From Aspidiotus rigidus (Eukaryota > Arthropoda > Insecta > Hemiptera > Diaspididae): 64,000 bases of DNA. Under the pieces are notes generated by a model. That model searched no databases and had not been told where the DNA came from. It saw only the letters and a program-made list of their open reading frames with translations. Location of the stretch: NCBI GenBank assembly GCA_035079385.1, contig JAVHKY010000013.1, forward strand, positions 11,592,001 to 11,656,000, written 5' to 3'. Numbering within the stretch: position 1 is the stretch's first letter; each line of letters opens with the position of its first letter. Of this stretch, positions 11,636 to 23,960 are shown piece after piece. The translations under genes were made by a program, and so were the position numbers.

Positions 11636-11990
11636 AACTCACGGGTTCTTTAACGGAGTTGAACGAGGGGTGACAGGGAACCAAAAATGTTGACCTACCA
11701 AATCTATGACGTCATCAAATTTTGACGTCACAGACCCGGACTTTGGAGCTACATATTATGGTAGAACGGGAACTTAGAAACACCTTAGACGGGCGTTCTG
11801 AGTCTTACGGTGTTTGAAGCGTTGCATATCTGACTCATTGAAGGGGCCAAGCCAATTGGTGTATGGAGCATTGCATAGAGTTACTTGAGGGGCCTCCTCC
11901 AAGCTATATAATGGTACGAGTTAGACTTCGAATAATTTTCGAGCTTTGCCGGATGGCGAACGCTCCCGATAAAACAAGTTCCCTGTAAAA
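11636..11990 (+). repeat. Dispersed repeat A, copy 1
   Basis: Starts ACTCACGGGTTCTTTAACGG, then GGAGTTGAACGAGGGGTG and AGGGAACC. Ends CCCGATAAAACAAGTTCCCT, which is an inverted match to the AGGGAAC side. Four more copies lie at 16.8, 18.1-18.5 (inverted), 22.6 and 51.4-51.7 kb (inverted). Interior carries TTTTGACGTCACAGACC. Non-autonomous; no ORF. Confidence 0.7.
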
Positions 11991-12334
11991 ATTCGTAAAA
12001 TCGGGCAAAATATCAGGTTTAAGGAACTTGTTGTACTTGTATATCGTTATCTATTCCGTGTAATCTTATCTACTTTTAATTATTCTTTTCATTTAATTTA
12101 CCCGTTATTTTGAAGTATATTTTACGCATAATATGATGCGGGTTACAAAAATCGATGGGTTGATTCGATATGACGTCAGTTACCACGTCTGGCCAACATA
12201 CACATTTATTCCCATAAAAACGACATAGGGAGCAAGGCTGTCTACATGAATAATTCAGAATGGAGATTATGTCACACATGATAGGTATGAATTTATAATC
12301 TAGGAGACTCCTAGATAATGCGACTGACTTTTAG

Positions 12335-12870
12335 ATGCTAAGAAATTTTTTATTCCCAATTAGGAACGGAATGATTTTCGCTCCCTATGTTATCCTTATG
12401 GGAGCAGAGGTAGGAGAAAAAGGATGGATGTCCGAACGAAACAATCTAGAAAAACGATTTGCAAAAAATCCAATTATCCAGACTGTTTTTTTGGACATTC
12501 ACTCTTCTTCTTTCCAGTTGACTTCTCATCGGAATTTTTGTTATTTTATTGGCTTTTCGGCTAATGACGATCGGGCTTTGAAAAAAGTAAAAAAAGTCGA
12601 AAACTGCCGTAAAAATTCAAAACAATTGTATGAAGAAAAGTCTAAAACCAAAAAAATTTTCAAAATATTAAAAAAATAGAGAAGTATTAAATAAATATGT
12701 ACCAACAAAATTCATAGGAAAAAATGAAAAAAAAAAGAGAAAAATTGATTAACAAAAAAGCAAATTTCATTCATTGGCTGCCAGCTGGCTTTTAGCTGTT
12801 TGCTGGTTTCAATGGCTGGCTGCTGGCCGGCTGAAAAAGTCGATCAAAACACGGATACTATCACTATCTT
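12335..12870 (+). repeat. Dispersed repeat B, copy 1
   Basis: Contains GGAATTTTTGTTATTTTATT then GGCTTTTCGGCTAATG, an A-rich centre, and a 3' part with AAAAATTGATTAACAAAAAA followed by GCTGGCTTTTAGCTGTTTGC. The same series occurs at 18.59-18.83 kb and 22.45-23.10 kb. A 114-residue open frame at 12335-12679 has no recognisable domain and is lysine-rich at its end, as expected from the A-rich DNA. Confidence 0.6.
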
Positions 12871-12879
12871 GGCTATCAC

Positions 12880-15800
12880 CCCTGTACGGGGGTGTTAGCC
12901 AAGTGTTGGGAAGTTTCACTCGCAGTGATTCCCTATGTGACGTCATCATCGAATCATTCTAAACAATAACCTAGTTAGAACAAATACCCGAAGAAAAGCC
13001 CTATGATACCCTAGTTTTTCATATTTACTCGTGTAATCTTCATCGCAACGACGTGAATTTCAACTTTTGGTAATGTCTCATTACCTAATTGATTAATTTA
13101 TTGGAAAATTCGATGCTACGAGGTTCGAGAGTTTTTACGTAAACATACGTCGAAGAAAGAGGAGAAAAAATGTTTATTGTTTTTCAGATGATATTATCGC
13201 AATCTTCTCGTAGAAAATTTTTAATCGCATTATAATTACCGCGCCAACGTGAAATATTTTTTGTCCAAGCCTGATGATGATGTAATTTCTTCTTTCTCTT
13301 TCTTGTCTTCCTTAATGGTCGCGTAAGTGTCCCGCATAACGCGGCCGGAAAAAAAAAGGGCGAAGAAAACAAAATCATAGTCTCATCGTGATTGTCAGGT
13401 CATAATTCGTGATTACTTGGCAACGATGAGTGGATGTTACGTTGCGTAAGAGACGCGTGAAGAAAAAACAAGATGAGCGGCGAAGATTTCCCTCGACGAG
13501 TTTTTGGATGCCGTTTAGATGAAGACAAATGGCTACAATTTACCCGCGTAAAACGTTCTTCCTCGCGATGGAGCGCGGGGTCACCGCGTTTACCTGCAAA
13601 GGGCAATTCATACGCGTGATGATAGCGCGTCTGCCGCGTATTAGCTTTCCGAACAGCCCACCGTGAGCTTTTACCTCCTTTTTTTTCCTTCCTTCACCGT
13701 ATCGAGTATGTCCAGGGTGGCGACTTCCGTACCCGAATCGTTTGAAGTCTCCCTTTCGGATACTTAAAGGTTTTATTGTCCGCTCGTTGTGTAGCCGATA
13801 TTTTTCGTTTATACGTATACGCTTCTTGTAAATCGTCTATAAATTCGATTAAATGAAGAGTAATAGCACGCTTTACCAAAATATACGTGTTACGGGAATA
13901 AAGGGCGAATAGTAGAGGTGTGTGACGTGTTTTTTCACGCCTGCACTGCGACCAATTTAGATTGGCTTTCCATTTTTTCAATCCAATATTGCGTTATGAG
14001 AGGGCGATTATCGATTTCCAGCAGCAACCGACCACACCTGAATTTCGTATCATGCTTGCGAAAATGGAGTTGGCATTCGCATAAAAGTAACACTACCTAA
14101 TTTCGAGTAGAATTGTCCACAATTATTAATGATTCATTTGAGACTTCAGACTTGGATCAAGGGCCCCTAGAGGAGGACCAACAACGTATTTTTTAGCAGT
14201 GAAAGCTGATTGGTAGAGTAAAGAAATAATTAATTGAATATACAGTGATGAGTCACTCTTCCTGTCGAGTCGTATAGCGCGCTCTTCTCTAAGTCAGAGA
14301 GATGATGCCTGTTGAGGCAAGAGGTCCTTCCTTTCATCCGCGGGAAAAAAAATACATTTGCGAAAAAGTGACGTTTCATTCCATTTCGATAGCATCATCA
14401 ATTACGAGATCGTGTAGTACTTGCGGGCGATTTTAGCAACGCTAATACATAACATAATACCCGAGAATTGCTGCCGCGTATCAACCGGAAGCGTTCGTCG
14501 AGCATCATCGCTATAAACTCTCGCAAAAGGGCTTATAATAAAAATGAATGAAAGAATGCGTAAAAGGCCGGGCTGTTGCTCGCGCGCGTATTGAAAAGGC
14601 GAGCGCGCGTCCCTCCGATTTAGTCCTTTTCTTACGTAAGTATGTTTTCTTAATACTTCTCTTCGCGAAGACCGCACCACCCTTTTATATATAATATAGA
14701 TAGTTTTTCTCGTGACAGTGGCACTGTTGGCGCCGAGTCATCCTTAAGTTCACTTTCGCTAACTCCACTTTGATACGGCCGTAATGAAGATTAATTCGGG
14801 TACACCGAAACGTAAATACGTAGCTAGGATACTTTTCCTCTTATACACATAGTATAGAATGTCCATAATTTGTCCGAAGAGTTGCGGTATAAAAGTTTTA
14901 ACGCCTAATTGATAAGGTCGCCGATGGTCATGTTTGCGTGCCAGCGAATTTATCTCGTCGTCGAATGTCCAGTTCGAACTTGGGCCGGCCGCAAAGTAAA
15001 CAAACGTTTCGTGATTGCACTCGCATTTAATGCATTAAGATACAGCGATCTCGACTACCGACAAGCTGGACAAATATTTTCCTTGCCGAACTTTCCCGAT
15101 ATATACCTTACTTTTTTCACCTTTTTAAGAAGATTAAAAGCCGTATATATACGAGATGTGGTAGGGGCTGCGGAGAACGGTCAAGCGAATGATTCTTGTT
15201 CGGATGTACGCGAGAGAGACGGCGAGGGGAGGGAGAGAGAGAGGCATTACACGAAGTTTGAACAGCTACACGGCTTTTGTACGGTTATAGAAATATGAAA
15301 GTAACAGCTGCTCTCTGTTTCCAACCACCTCTGGTGGAAAAGTTGGTAAAATTTGTAATAAAGTTTCACGAGCGTGTTTGCACCGACATCATCATAACTT
15401 ACTCTCGTATATTGTGTACCTACATTTCGGAGAATGTAAAGAATGTATATTTATGAAGAATAAATATCGCATGAATATGTATATGTGTATAGGCTAAGCA
15501 TCTCTGACGCCGACGACTCGCACTAGAGGTAGTTAAAGCCGAAAAAGGACATCAACGCGTCGCGAAGGGGTAAAAAAAAAAGAAATGACGAGAAGTTGAA
15601 AATTAACCGGACACGAGAAAGGTATAATATAATACCAAGAGTGCGGAAAAGCTGGAAGTCATCATCGTCGTCGGGTGTACGCGAGTGCAGGCAGCATCGC
15701 AAGGCTGAGAACGACTCGCGAGAGCTTAAGTTATGCGTATATTATCACATGGGTCATTTAATTTAGAATCTATTCTAATGGTTTCGAGGGGCTGGAAAGT

Positions 15801-16480
15801 ACTCTACACGGTATTATTTTGTCGAGTTTTCCCCTTCTAACGAATGCGGACGACAAGGTTGGAGCGCTTCTACGACTATAATGCGATGATGTAGTCAAGA
15901 CGGTCTCTTTCAATTTTTATGTATACGTATACGCGATTTGGTTGATCTAAAGCGTTCTTCTTCATTTTTTTCTCGTTTTATTGTTTTCATCGCCCCAGTT
16001 ATAAACTTCGCTCTTCCGCGATAGGCCGTGTACGTGAATTTATCGTCGGATTACAATTTTCGTACTCATTTCCACGTTTTTATGAGTCACGCATCTACGT
16101 GCGATTATGAAGATGCGCATGCATAATGTCGAGAGAGAGAGTATGAGTGTACGATTGTGTATTTGAGCAGGAACTTGGGCGATACACGAGGGAACAGCGC
16201 ATTTCTTGCCACATGAGAGGTCCAATCCCTGAAACGTGATCGTAACGGTTAACCAAAATTCAAAGTCGGAATTTTCGTCATCATCAGCGGGTTCATCGAG
16301 ATTCTAATTTCATCGTGAAAATTGAAAGATATTCAAAGTTTAGCGTTTATACCCCTCCTTTCTATTCATTCCGACGGTCCTCCGAATTTGAAAATTTTTC
16401 TACCAGAAGACTTCAATAAAACGCAAATCTTTGGCAAGAGACGAGACTTCAACGTGCCACAATGATATAAAGGAGTCCTG
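12880..16480. other. Non-coding stretch, no gene recognised
   Basis: CpG-rich, low-repeat sequence resembling unique intergenic or intronic DNA. A 129-residue open frame at 14909-15298 has no recognisable domain and ends in a low-complexity Arg/Glu stretch encoded by a GA-rich tract, so I do not call it a gene. Confidence 0.5.
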
Positions 16481-16794
16481 GAGTAAACCAAACTTTTCAA
16501 CTCTCGATGACGTCGTCGTGGTCGTGACCTTGACTTCCAAGTTCTGAGTCAACATAAACTAACTTAGTGCTTAGGTACTATACTTCCATAATAACTTAGA
16601 ATGACTGAATCGCAATTTTCTCAGAAATTGAGATATTGGTATTACTGGAAAGAGGTTGAAAAAGTACAACGCAATGGCTTCATAGCTCTTGTTATTGAAG
16701 TAATGTACGATAAACGAAATGAACGTAAGATTGTATCAATGTGATGGCATTCTAAAAAGAAGAGATTGGCTTTTCGAATGAGCTTCTACGGCAA

Positions 16795-17135
16795 AAACTC
16801 ACGGGTCCTTTAACGGAGTTGAACGAGGGGTGGTAGGGAACCTGATTTATGGGGCACGTGGGATCTTAAGAATGTAGATTGTGACGTCACAAGGCTGACA
16901 TATGATGGCCCTGACTTTGGAGCTGTATATAATAGGAGAGAAACTTGAAAAAACTATCTATGATGTCATCAGATTATGACGTCACGAGGCTGACCTATGA
17001 TGTCATCACACTGTGACGTCACAGACCCCGCTTCCAAGCTATATATGGTAGGAGGGGGACTTAAAAAATGTTCGAGCTCCCCGTGCGGTCGACGGACCTC
17101 CCCCGCCCCCGATAAACCAGGTTCCTGTTAAAATA
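16795..17135 (+). repeat. Dispersed repeat A, copy 2
   Basis: Same left end as copy 1 (ACTCACGGGTCCTTTAACGG, GGAGTTGAACGAGGGGTG, AGGGAACCTGATTTATGGGG) and a right end CCCCGATAAACCAGGTTCCT. These two ends are near-perfect inverted repeats of about 20 bp. The interior contains several TGACGTCA octamers. Confidence 0.75.
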
Positions 17136-17580
17136 CAGTACATATGAGGAAGTGGGGAATAGTAATGGCTCAAGAGTTGTTGATTGCGAGGACCAAGAGG
17201 CATAAGACAGTAAAACCTCTTGATGGTCGCCTTATATGTATCAACAGAAGGAGAGTGCGTTGTACCCAACCGCGGAAGGACACAGTTTGTCCACCGCAGT
17301 CGACGCCTGTTTTGTGATGAAATCATGATCTGCCTTTCGAATCTTTCTCACAGAGGCATACGCCCTGTTCTTGGACTATTATAGGCGAAGTTTACTGTGA
17401 GTCGAGCTATCCAGTCTTTGGGGGAGCTATCAACATTAGTGACGTCATCAGCTCGAGACTTTATAATCATCCACGATGGCTACCTGTGACGTCATCAGAT
17501 CTTCCTTCATATCTTCTATTCTCGGGATCACTCACGTTATGAATACTAATGACGTCACGGGTAGCCATGGATAGTTATGA
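17136..17580. other. Repeat-like non-coding DNA
   Basis: Shares the CAACCGCGGAAGGACAC...GTCCACCGCAGTCGACG block with the 11.1-kb inverted-repeat element, then several TGACGTCATCAG motifs between 17440 and 17580. No ORF with homology. Confidence 0.45.
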
Positions 17581-18060
17581 TGTCATCAGCTTGGGCTCGC
17601 TGTCTTCCTTACTTTCTTCTAGTTTCGGGATCACTCACTTTACCCGTAAGTCTCCCAACAGTCTCTATTATAGGCCTTAGAGTAATACTGCTTGAGTCTA
17701 CCTTATCCTGGGCCTTCGAGTCACGACTGACGGCGTCGTACTTGCAGATTTCAGAATTAGGGTACTACTCCTTAGCCTCCATCATACTGGGCTATAAACT
17801 ATACTAGACCTACAATTAGCCTTCAGGAAACCAGGTCTAACATAAGCCTGAAATACAGCTGTATTAAAGCCTATACTAAACCACTTAAAAATTACAAGGA
17901 TGATGAGAGGTGGATTGAGCTCGCAAATTTCATAATCAGGCTCGGGGTCACGGTTGACGACGTCCTAGTTGGAGGAGGCCTCGAGGTAATGGCTAATGAC
18001 ATCACCAGTATTATAATGGAAGAGAAGGGATACAGTAAACATGATTATTAGGGTTCGCAC
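17581..18060 (+). repeat. Dispersed repeat C, copy 1
   Basis: Contains TTAGCCTTCAGGAAACCAGG, TCTAACATAAGCC, ATTACAAGGATGA, GATTGAGCTC and GACGACGTCC...CTCG in the same order as 50560-50860. A dispersed low-copy repeat with no protein signal. Confidence 0.6.
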
Positions 18061-18106
18061 ATTTTGGAATTAAGCGCCAGGATACTCATGGAACTCGCAG
18101 GTTTTC

Positions 18107-18475
18107 AACAGGGATCTGTTCTTTGTGGTTTTCTTTTTGAGAAATTTGCCGTTCGCCGTGCGCCGTCCGGCAAAAAACTTGGAAAATTTTGACTCCTATT
18201 GTATACAGCTTGGAGGATGAAATTTCTTGAAGTCTCCTTTCTATCATAATAATTAAAGCTCGAGAGTCGATATTTTTCTAAGGCCGGAGGCCTTCGAAAA
18301 TAAGTCCAGATCACTTATGACGTCCTAGTTCATACTAGGTTCATACTACATCTGGGCCTCCTTTAGACTGGCTTTATACAAGGTCTAGGGTTGCTTGAAC
18401 TCTCAATACCAAAACCAATTTGACTCATAGAACAGGTTCCCTACGTTCTTCGTTTAACTTCGTTAAGGAAGCTGT
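18107..18475 (-). repeat. Dispersed repeat A, copy 3 (inverted)
   Basis: On the minus strand the end at 18425-18475 reads as the AAACGAAG...AGGGAACCTGTTCTATGAG end of family A. The other end at about 18110 carries AGGGATCTGTTC. The interior has the GCCGTTCGCCGTGCGCCGTCC segment, also present in diverged form in copy 5. Confidence 0.6.
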
Positions 18476-18589
18476 CGTTTTACAATCATGTCTGGTGTGT
18501 TCCTCTCCGGTGGGTGGGAGAGGGAGCAACTCGTGGTGTGGTGTGAACTCGTCAATTCTGAAATTAGGGGCTGGGATTCAGGAAACTTC

Positions 18590-18830
18590 AGGAAAGACAA
18601 ACAATATCAAGAATTCGAAAAATATTTCAAAAAAAAAAATCGAGAAGTATCAAAAAAATTGGAAAAACTGAAAAACTGACGAACTGAAAACAATAAAAAA
18701 ATTGATTAGCAAAAAAGCAACTCTTATTCATTTGCTGCTGACTAGCTTTTAGCTGTTTTCTGATTTCAAGGGCAGGCTGCTAGCTAGCTAAAAAGCAGAT
18801 CAAAACACAGGTACTGCTGCGATGTCTTTT
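18590..18830 (+). repeat. Dispersed repeat B, copy 2
   Basis: AAAAAATTGATTAGCAAAAAAGC then CATTTGCTGCTGACTAGC and TTTTAGCTGTTTTCTGATTTC, matching copies 1 and 3. It lies directly beside a family A copy, as also happens at 22.6 kb. Confidence 0.6.
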
Positions 18831-21658
18831 GAAAGGAAATTCTGAAAGTACTTGACTTTTACTTGACCTTTTTTCAAAGTAAGTGAGTCAACTAGCAAAA
18901 AATAAAAAAATAATAAAAACAGTTCAGATTGGTGAAAATACTGATTTTTTAAAAATTTTTCGTCATTTCCATCATTCTTTACTTGATTGTTGATAAAAAT
19001 ACTTGACTGAATTACTTGACCTTTTATCAAATGCTTGACTTTTACTTGATTTACTTGACTTGCTTAACCGGTAGATGATACCCTGTTTTCACCTTCGGAT
19101 GCTTGAACCTAGCACCCATGCTACTCTCTTCTCTCTTTTCCTCCTTCCCTGCCTTTCTCATCTTCAGCTATAACGAGGCTTAGTTCGCGATGGCAAGAGC
19201 CGAAAATGTTCACGCTTTTTGAATTTAATTATACAATTTTTGTAATGAGAACATATCTCTTTAACCACGTGAATACTGCCCTAACGTCATTTCCAAAGTA
19301 ATACTTTTCCTTCATACTCAAGTCTAGTGTCGCCATCAAGTTCAACGTGAATGATCCTTCAGACTCTTCTAGATTCAAAGATTTCCCCCTCTAGCTCAGT
19401 ATACACTGGTAGATTGAGAGCACGAACGCAAATCAAGAGGTAGTCTTCCCTCTCGTAATTGGAAATTTAGACCCCGAGGACGCGGCCATATTTCAACCCC
19501 CGTCGTTGAAACGTTAATCTGTATCATATTTCTCGGATTTTTTTCTCCACACTTCGTTTCCGCTGTTGCGGAAAATCGCACGTAGAAATTCTGGTGTGTA
19601 AAAAGTTGATCTCGAATTACGATCGATCTGTATAATAGTCGAACGAGAGTCACCGACGTGGAAGGAATAAATCGAGGTCTCGGCGAATGTATACATGTAG
19701 TACATAAAATTTTTGCATATCGTTTTTCTTTTCGACGTTAGACGCGTGTAGAAGGTTACTCATACAAGATATAGCGTCGAACGTTGGGTGTATTTGCATT
19801 TTTCTAGGAAAATACGCCGGAAAATAATCTCGAATACGAAAAAATAAATCAAAAAAATCATCGTTAACGTTTTACCCGCGAAAAATGTTGCGTAAGATAC
19901 GACGTTGCGGAACAAGAGAAGAAGAAATCAACGACGGAGAAAGTATTCCGTGTATAGCGAAATAAAAATAGCGAAGAGGTAGGCGAGAGAAGGGCATCGA
20001 AGGAAGAGAAAAAAAAAATAAGACGCGTACATAATAATAATAATATAAATAAATACTGTAAAAGAACTTGTATTACACTTAGTAAACTTCTCTTGGATGT
20101 CATCGTCATCGTCGGATTATTTTTCACTTAGGTGCAATAAAAAAAGGAACCGTCAGGAATACATTTTCGGTCCTACACCGAACGACAGTGTAACGATATA
20201 CCGCCGAAAACATTAACAATTTGAAAAATTTGGTTTTTCCCGACAATCTAAATCCGTCGTTAACAACAGAGTAAAAGTAATGACTCGTGCATCCTATCTT
20301 CGGATATGCTTTTTCGCCCCGTGTTTTTGTAACACCGTGATGCCGCGCGACGCCAAATGCCAGCACCTTTGTTGTTGCCCCCTTCTCGCGACCGCCTCCG
20401 CCCACCCGTTGCCCGACATACCGTGGCACCGATGGTCTTTTTTAAACTTTATGAATTATTCAAAAGGTTTAAATCGTACACTAGTTTTTACCCTTAAACA
20501 TCTACAGAGTCGTATCCCCTTCGCGTGGCTGTCGCCGTCGCTCCGCCGTTCGTTTTCGGTGTTTTCGCGTACTGCCTACCTTTAAGAAACGGCGCTGACT
20601 TTTTTTTTCTCTCTCTTCCTTGCCGTAGATAGTGTCGAACATGAAGAAGGAAGCAGAAAAAGATTCAACGGCGACGTAGGGATGGATGGGAAAACGTGCG
20701 ACAGGAAACGTAAGCAGAAGTTTTTCTTGCAGATTTGCTCTTCCGTCGTTGAATTCATTGCGTCGCAGACCTGATTTAGAAATTCCTGACCGCGAAATGC
20801 GAAAGCCGACGAAGATCGGTGAATTTTTTGTTATTCTAACTTTTCGAACATAGAGTGTAAACAGATTTGTGTACGCCAATTCTGTTATTACCTGCTTACA
20901 TTTTCAACGAGATGCAAATTTGAAGTACCATCGCATACATTAAAACGGACAAGGAAAAAAAAGGGGTAAAACGAATGAGAAAGAGAACGAGGGTTTTTCG
21001 TTCTGCAACACGAAGGAGTTCTGAAGCTATGATTTCGTTCCCTTGAGTCTTGAACTAGAAGGGAAAGAAATAGATTTAAATGTTATCGAGGTCAATGTTG
21101 GATTGTTGGAAAACGATAGTACAGATAAGATACATAATTTAGCATTTGTTTGCGCAAAAACAGTCAAAACTTTCATTGAAAGTTCTCAATGTGAAGTCAC
21201 AATTCATCACATATTGTTCCCACACAACCTCATCGATATGACTCAACAGAAATCCTGAAGCGATCTGGATTAGTTCAAGCACGTCCTTTCTCAAATCCAA
21301 GTGGAATAGCCAAGCTCTATTTTCTCAGCCTGATTCACAATTATCGGTCTTCTACTCATAGATCCCTAATCTATAATGATTTAGTTTTCAATGTGGATAG
21401 AAAACTCATCTCGTTGAACTAGAAGAACAGAAATGGCGAAGTAATAAGAAGAATGCAGACAACAAGCGCGAAACGAGGCGCGACATGTGACCTGTCACGA
21501 AATTCCCTCAGGCCTCAAGGAACCAATTACGCACCCTTATTAAATAGACCGGGTTCTGTAAAAGCCGGTCAAGCGACAACACAACGACCTATAGAATAAA
21601 GTATTGCATAGATACAATAGATGTCTTTCTCTAAACTGTTGGCCTGTCGCTTGGCTGA
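18831..21658. other. Non-coding stretch, no gene recognised
   Basis: 18.83-19.05 kb has a short imperfect repeat of TACTTGAC (about eight occurrences on the plus strand or its complement). 19.1-21.0 kb is CpG-rich and looks unique. Open frames of 100-125 residues on both strands near 20.1-20.9 kb overlap each other and show no domain. 21.0-21.65 kb contains a 71-residue frame (21043-21258) without recognisable homology. Confidence 0.45.
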
Positions 21659-21666
21659 CTAGGTTC

Positions 21667-22008
21667 CAGGGCTGCTCAGCTAAGCCGAAGCCATTAGCCG
21701 TTAGCTGTGCAATATTCATCCAAAATTAGCTAGCCGTTAACTAGCTAATGAAATCACATTAGCCATTCAAATTGGAATTGCTAATGGTTAATATTTTATC
21801 TTCCCTAAACCTCACCCCTCCATATTGGAGTGACTCGCTCCCCTAATTTCAGCCGTTAGCTTTCAGCTCCTAGCCGTTAGCCATTCTATTTTGGCCCTGA
21901 CTAGCCAATGAGACTGCGTTAGCCGTTAGCTGATAGCCGAAGCGAACTAATTTGAAGAGTTAGGTTTTAGCTAAGCTTTTAGCCAATACACTTGGCTAAG
22001 CAGTCCTG
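21667..22008. mobile_element. hAT-type MITE with perfect 8-bp target duplication
   Basis: CTAGGTTC occurs at 21659-21666 and at 22009-22016. It flanks a 342-bp element starting CAGGGCTGCTCAGCTAAGCC and ending, in reverse complement, CAGGACTGCTTAGCCAAGTG. An 8-bp duplication and CAGGG-type termini are characteristic of hAT elements. The interior is packed with AGCCGTTAGC and related TAGC motifs, a known habit of subterminal transposase-binding repeats in hAT MITEs. No coding capacity. Confidence 0.9.
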
Positions 22009-22449
22009 CTAGGTTCAAACATCCAATAAAATGATGAAGCTGATAACAGTGGATCTGACGAAACGGATCTGGCAAATGTTGGAATAGATATGATAAAAAA
22101 AAACAGTTGCAGAGTAAGATTCGACCGTCCTACAGCGATCAGCTCACAAATCAATACTTCCGATGACTTAGTGAAGACACTGAATCAACTGGAACGATTC
22201 CAAGGACATACCATAACGCGTTGTAGGGTGCTTCCTGTATAACGAATTGCATACTTTTTCTCCTACATGTTGCCAACGGAGGTGATAAGCCGATCATAAT
22301 CGGAGGATGCAGGGAGAAAGGGGTGAAGGCATGAATAGTGAACCAAAACGATCCGGGGAAACGGTTTTATCTTACCAAAGCAAGAAGTCCAGTTGCCCAG
22401 ATCGTTTCTTCTGCACATCTACCCTTCTTCCCCTGTACCCTAGAATGAG

Positions 22450-22591
22450 CTCTTGACTGGCTATTGTCTTTCAAGTCAAACTTCTAATTGGAATTTTTCT
22501 TATTTTATTGGCTTCTTGGCAAATGGCGATTAAATTGAAAATTATCAAAAAAATTCAAAAAAGTGTTATCAAGAAAAGCCGAAAATTCAAA
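22450..22591 (+). repeat. Dispersed repeat B, copy 3, left part
   Basis: TTGGAATTTTTCTTATTTTATTGG and GGCTTCTTGGCAAATGGCGATTAAA match 12525-12575 of copy 1. The element is interrupted by family A copy 4 and resumes at about 22895. Confidence 0.55.
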
Positions 22592-22810
22592 CTCACAGGA
22601 TGTTTAAAGGAGTTAAACGAGGGGAGGCAGGGAACCTGTTTTATGGGCTACCTTAGAAGGGCATTCTGATTCTTTGGTGTTTGAAGCGTTGCATATCTGC
22701 CTCATTGGAGGGGCTAAATCAATTGGTGTATGAAGCATTGCATAACTAGTCATGTGAAGGGGCTCCTTCGAGCTATATATGCTACAGACAATTTTCGACC
22801 TCCAAACTTT
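22592..22810 (+). repeat. Dispersed repeat A, copy 4
   Basis: AACTCACAGGATGTTTAAAGG, GAGTTAAACGAGGGGAGG and AGGGAACCTGTTTTATGGGC mark the left end. The GTTTGAAGCGTTGCATATCTG block also occurs in copy 1 (11812-11832). The right terminus is not clearly preserved. Confidence 0.6.
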
Positions 22811-22894
22811 TGGACGTTTCTTCCAATACTCCCTTAAAAAAAAAAACAAAAAAAAAAGAATTCTTTTTTAAAATACCTATTAAAAGTCATGAAG

Positions 22895-23100
22895 AGTTGA
22901 AAAAATTTCAAAAAAATAATTCGGGAGAAAAATTTAAAAAACTGAAAAAAAGAGAAAAATTGATCAGCAAAAAAGCAGCTCTCATTCATTGCCTGCTGGA
23001 TGACTTTCAGCTGTTTGCTGATTTCAACAGCTAGCTGCTAGCCGGATCAAAAAACCATATAAAACACAACTACCGCAACTATTTTGGCTTTCAGCTGCTT
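22895..23100 (+). repeat. Dispersed repeat B, copy 3, right part
   Basis: AAAAATTGATCAGCAAAAAAGC and GACTTTCAGCTGTTTGCTGA match copies 1 and 2. Together with 22450-22591 it brackets the family A copy, so A inserted into B. Confidence 0.55.
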
Positions 23101-23508
23101 AAACTTTTCACCTCTGGTTATTAATAGATTGATTTACTCTGAAGTCACGGACCTCGATCACGGTGAGACAACACAGGTATCGACTCCCCGAACAAAAATA
23201 ATCGTGTCACTATTTGGAAATAAGAAATTTCTTGGATTTGTTGAAGGATACAAGAAAGGCAAACCAAATGGCGAAATTTGGAAGCTACTCCAAAAGGAGA
23301 TCATTACAAAATAGCCCTAAGAACGCATGGTAAAAAATCTTTTGACGTCTACTGAAACGAAGCGTTTTTACTCATTATAACAAGTCCAAGAGAATTTTTA
23401 GTTCACAATAGTTGAAAACGAATAGATTCTGAAATGAATTTTCTAGTGTACAAAAATGGCCTAAAAATTGCCAACACCAGCGCGCCTAGAAGAGCATCCT
23501 CATACGAA

Positions 23509-23930
23509 TGTAAGATACGAAGCTTACGTACTCGTATCTTGATATGCAGACTCAGTATCGCCGTCTGGTTTGGACTTGTCTGAAGTAGATTGGAGTTACT
23601 CGAGCTTATCAATAGTTACCTGTAGATTACTCATATCTTTATATTTGAATACGATACAATGTTAATTTATTAGTTTACGTCATGATGAGTCATAAGGGGA
23701 TTCTTCTTTCGTTTATGTTGTGTCACGTATAAAGATCAGATCAATTTTCGTGCTCGTGCAGAGCACATCCTTTTTAACGTTGTATTTTATGTTACTGTAT
23801 TTTTGTTCTTTTCATTCACGGTGAAACGCATCTTGTTGTTTTCGATTTTTTGATTAAATTAATTCTCACAATCGATAACATTCTTCCTTTTCGGATCGAG
23901 TTGGGTAATTAAATAAGTTACCGACTTACA
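23509..23930 (+). repeat. 5' LTR
   Basis: 422 bp, bounded by 6-bp inverted ends TGTAAG/CTTACA. A 9-bp hairpin (AAGATACGA at 23512-23520, TCGTATCTT at 23532-23540) lies at the outer edge. Candidate promoter: TATAAA at 23728-23733. About 25 bases on is a small hairpin GTGCTC/GAGCAC (23750-23766) near where transcription would start. The promoter call is inference. Confidence 0.95.
23728..23733 (+). promoter_or_regulatory. Candidate TATA box of the LTR
   Basis: TATAAA inside the 5' LTR, in the position expected for U3. The same site is present in the 3' LTR at 28705-28710. Predicted from sequence only. Confidence 0.4.
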
Positions 23931-23960
23931 AATCGAAAACGGAAATCTGCGGCACCGAGG

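Noticed and set aside
14909..15298. 129-codon open frame as a gene
   Set aside because: No domain, ends in a low-complexity GA-rich tract, and similar lengths occur by chance in CpG-rich DNA.
20502..20879. 125-codon minus-strand frame as a gene
   Set aside because: Overlaps other frames of similar length on the opposite strand and shows no recognisable domain.
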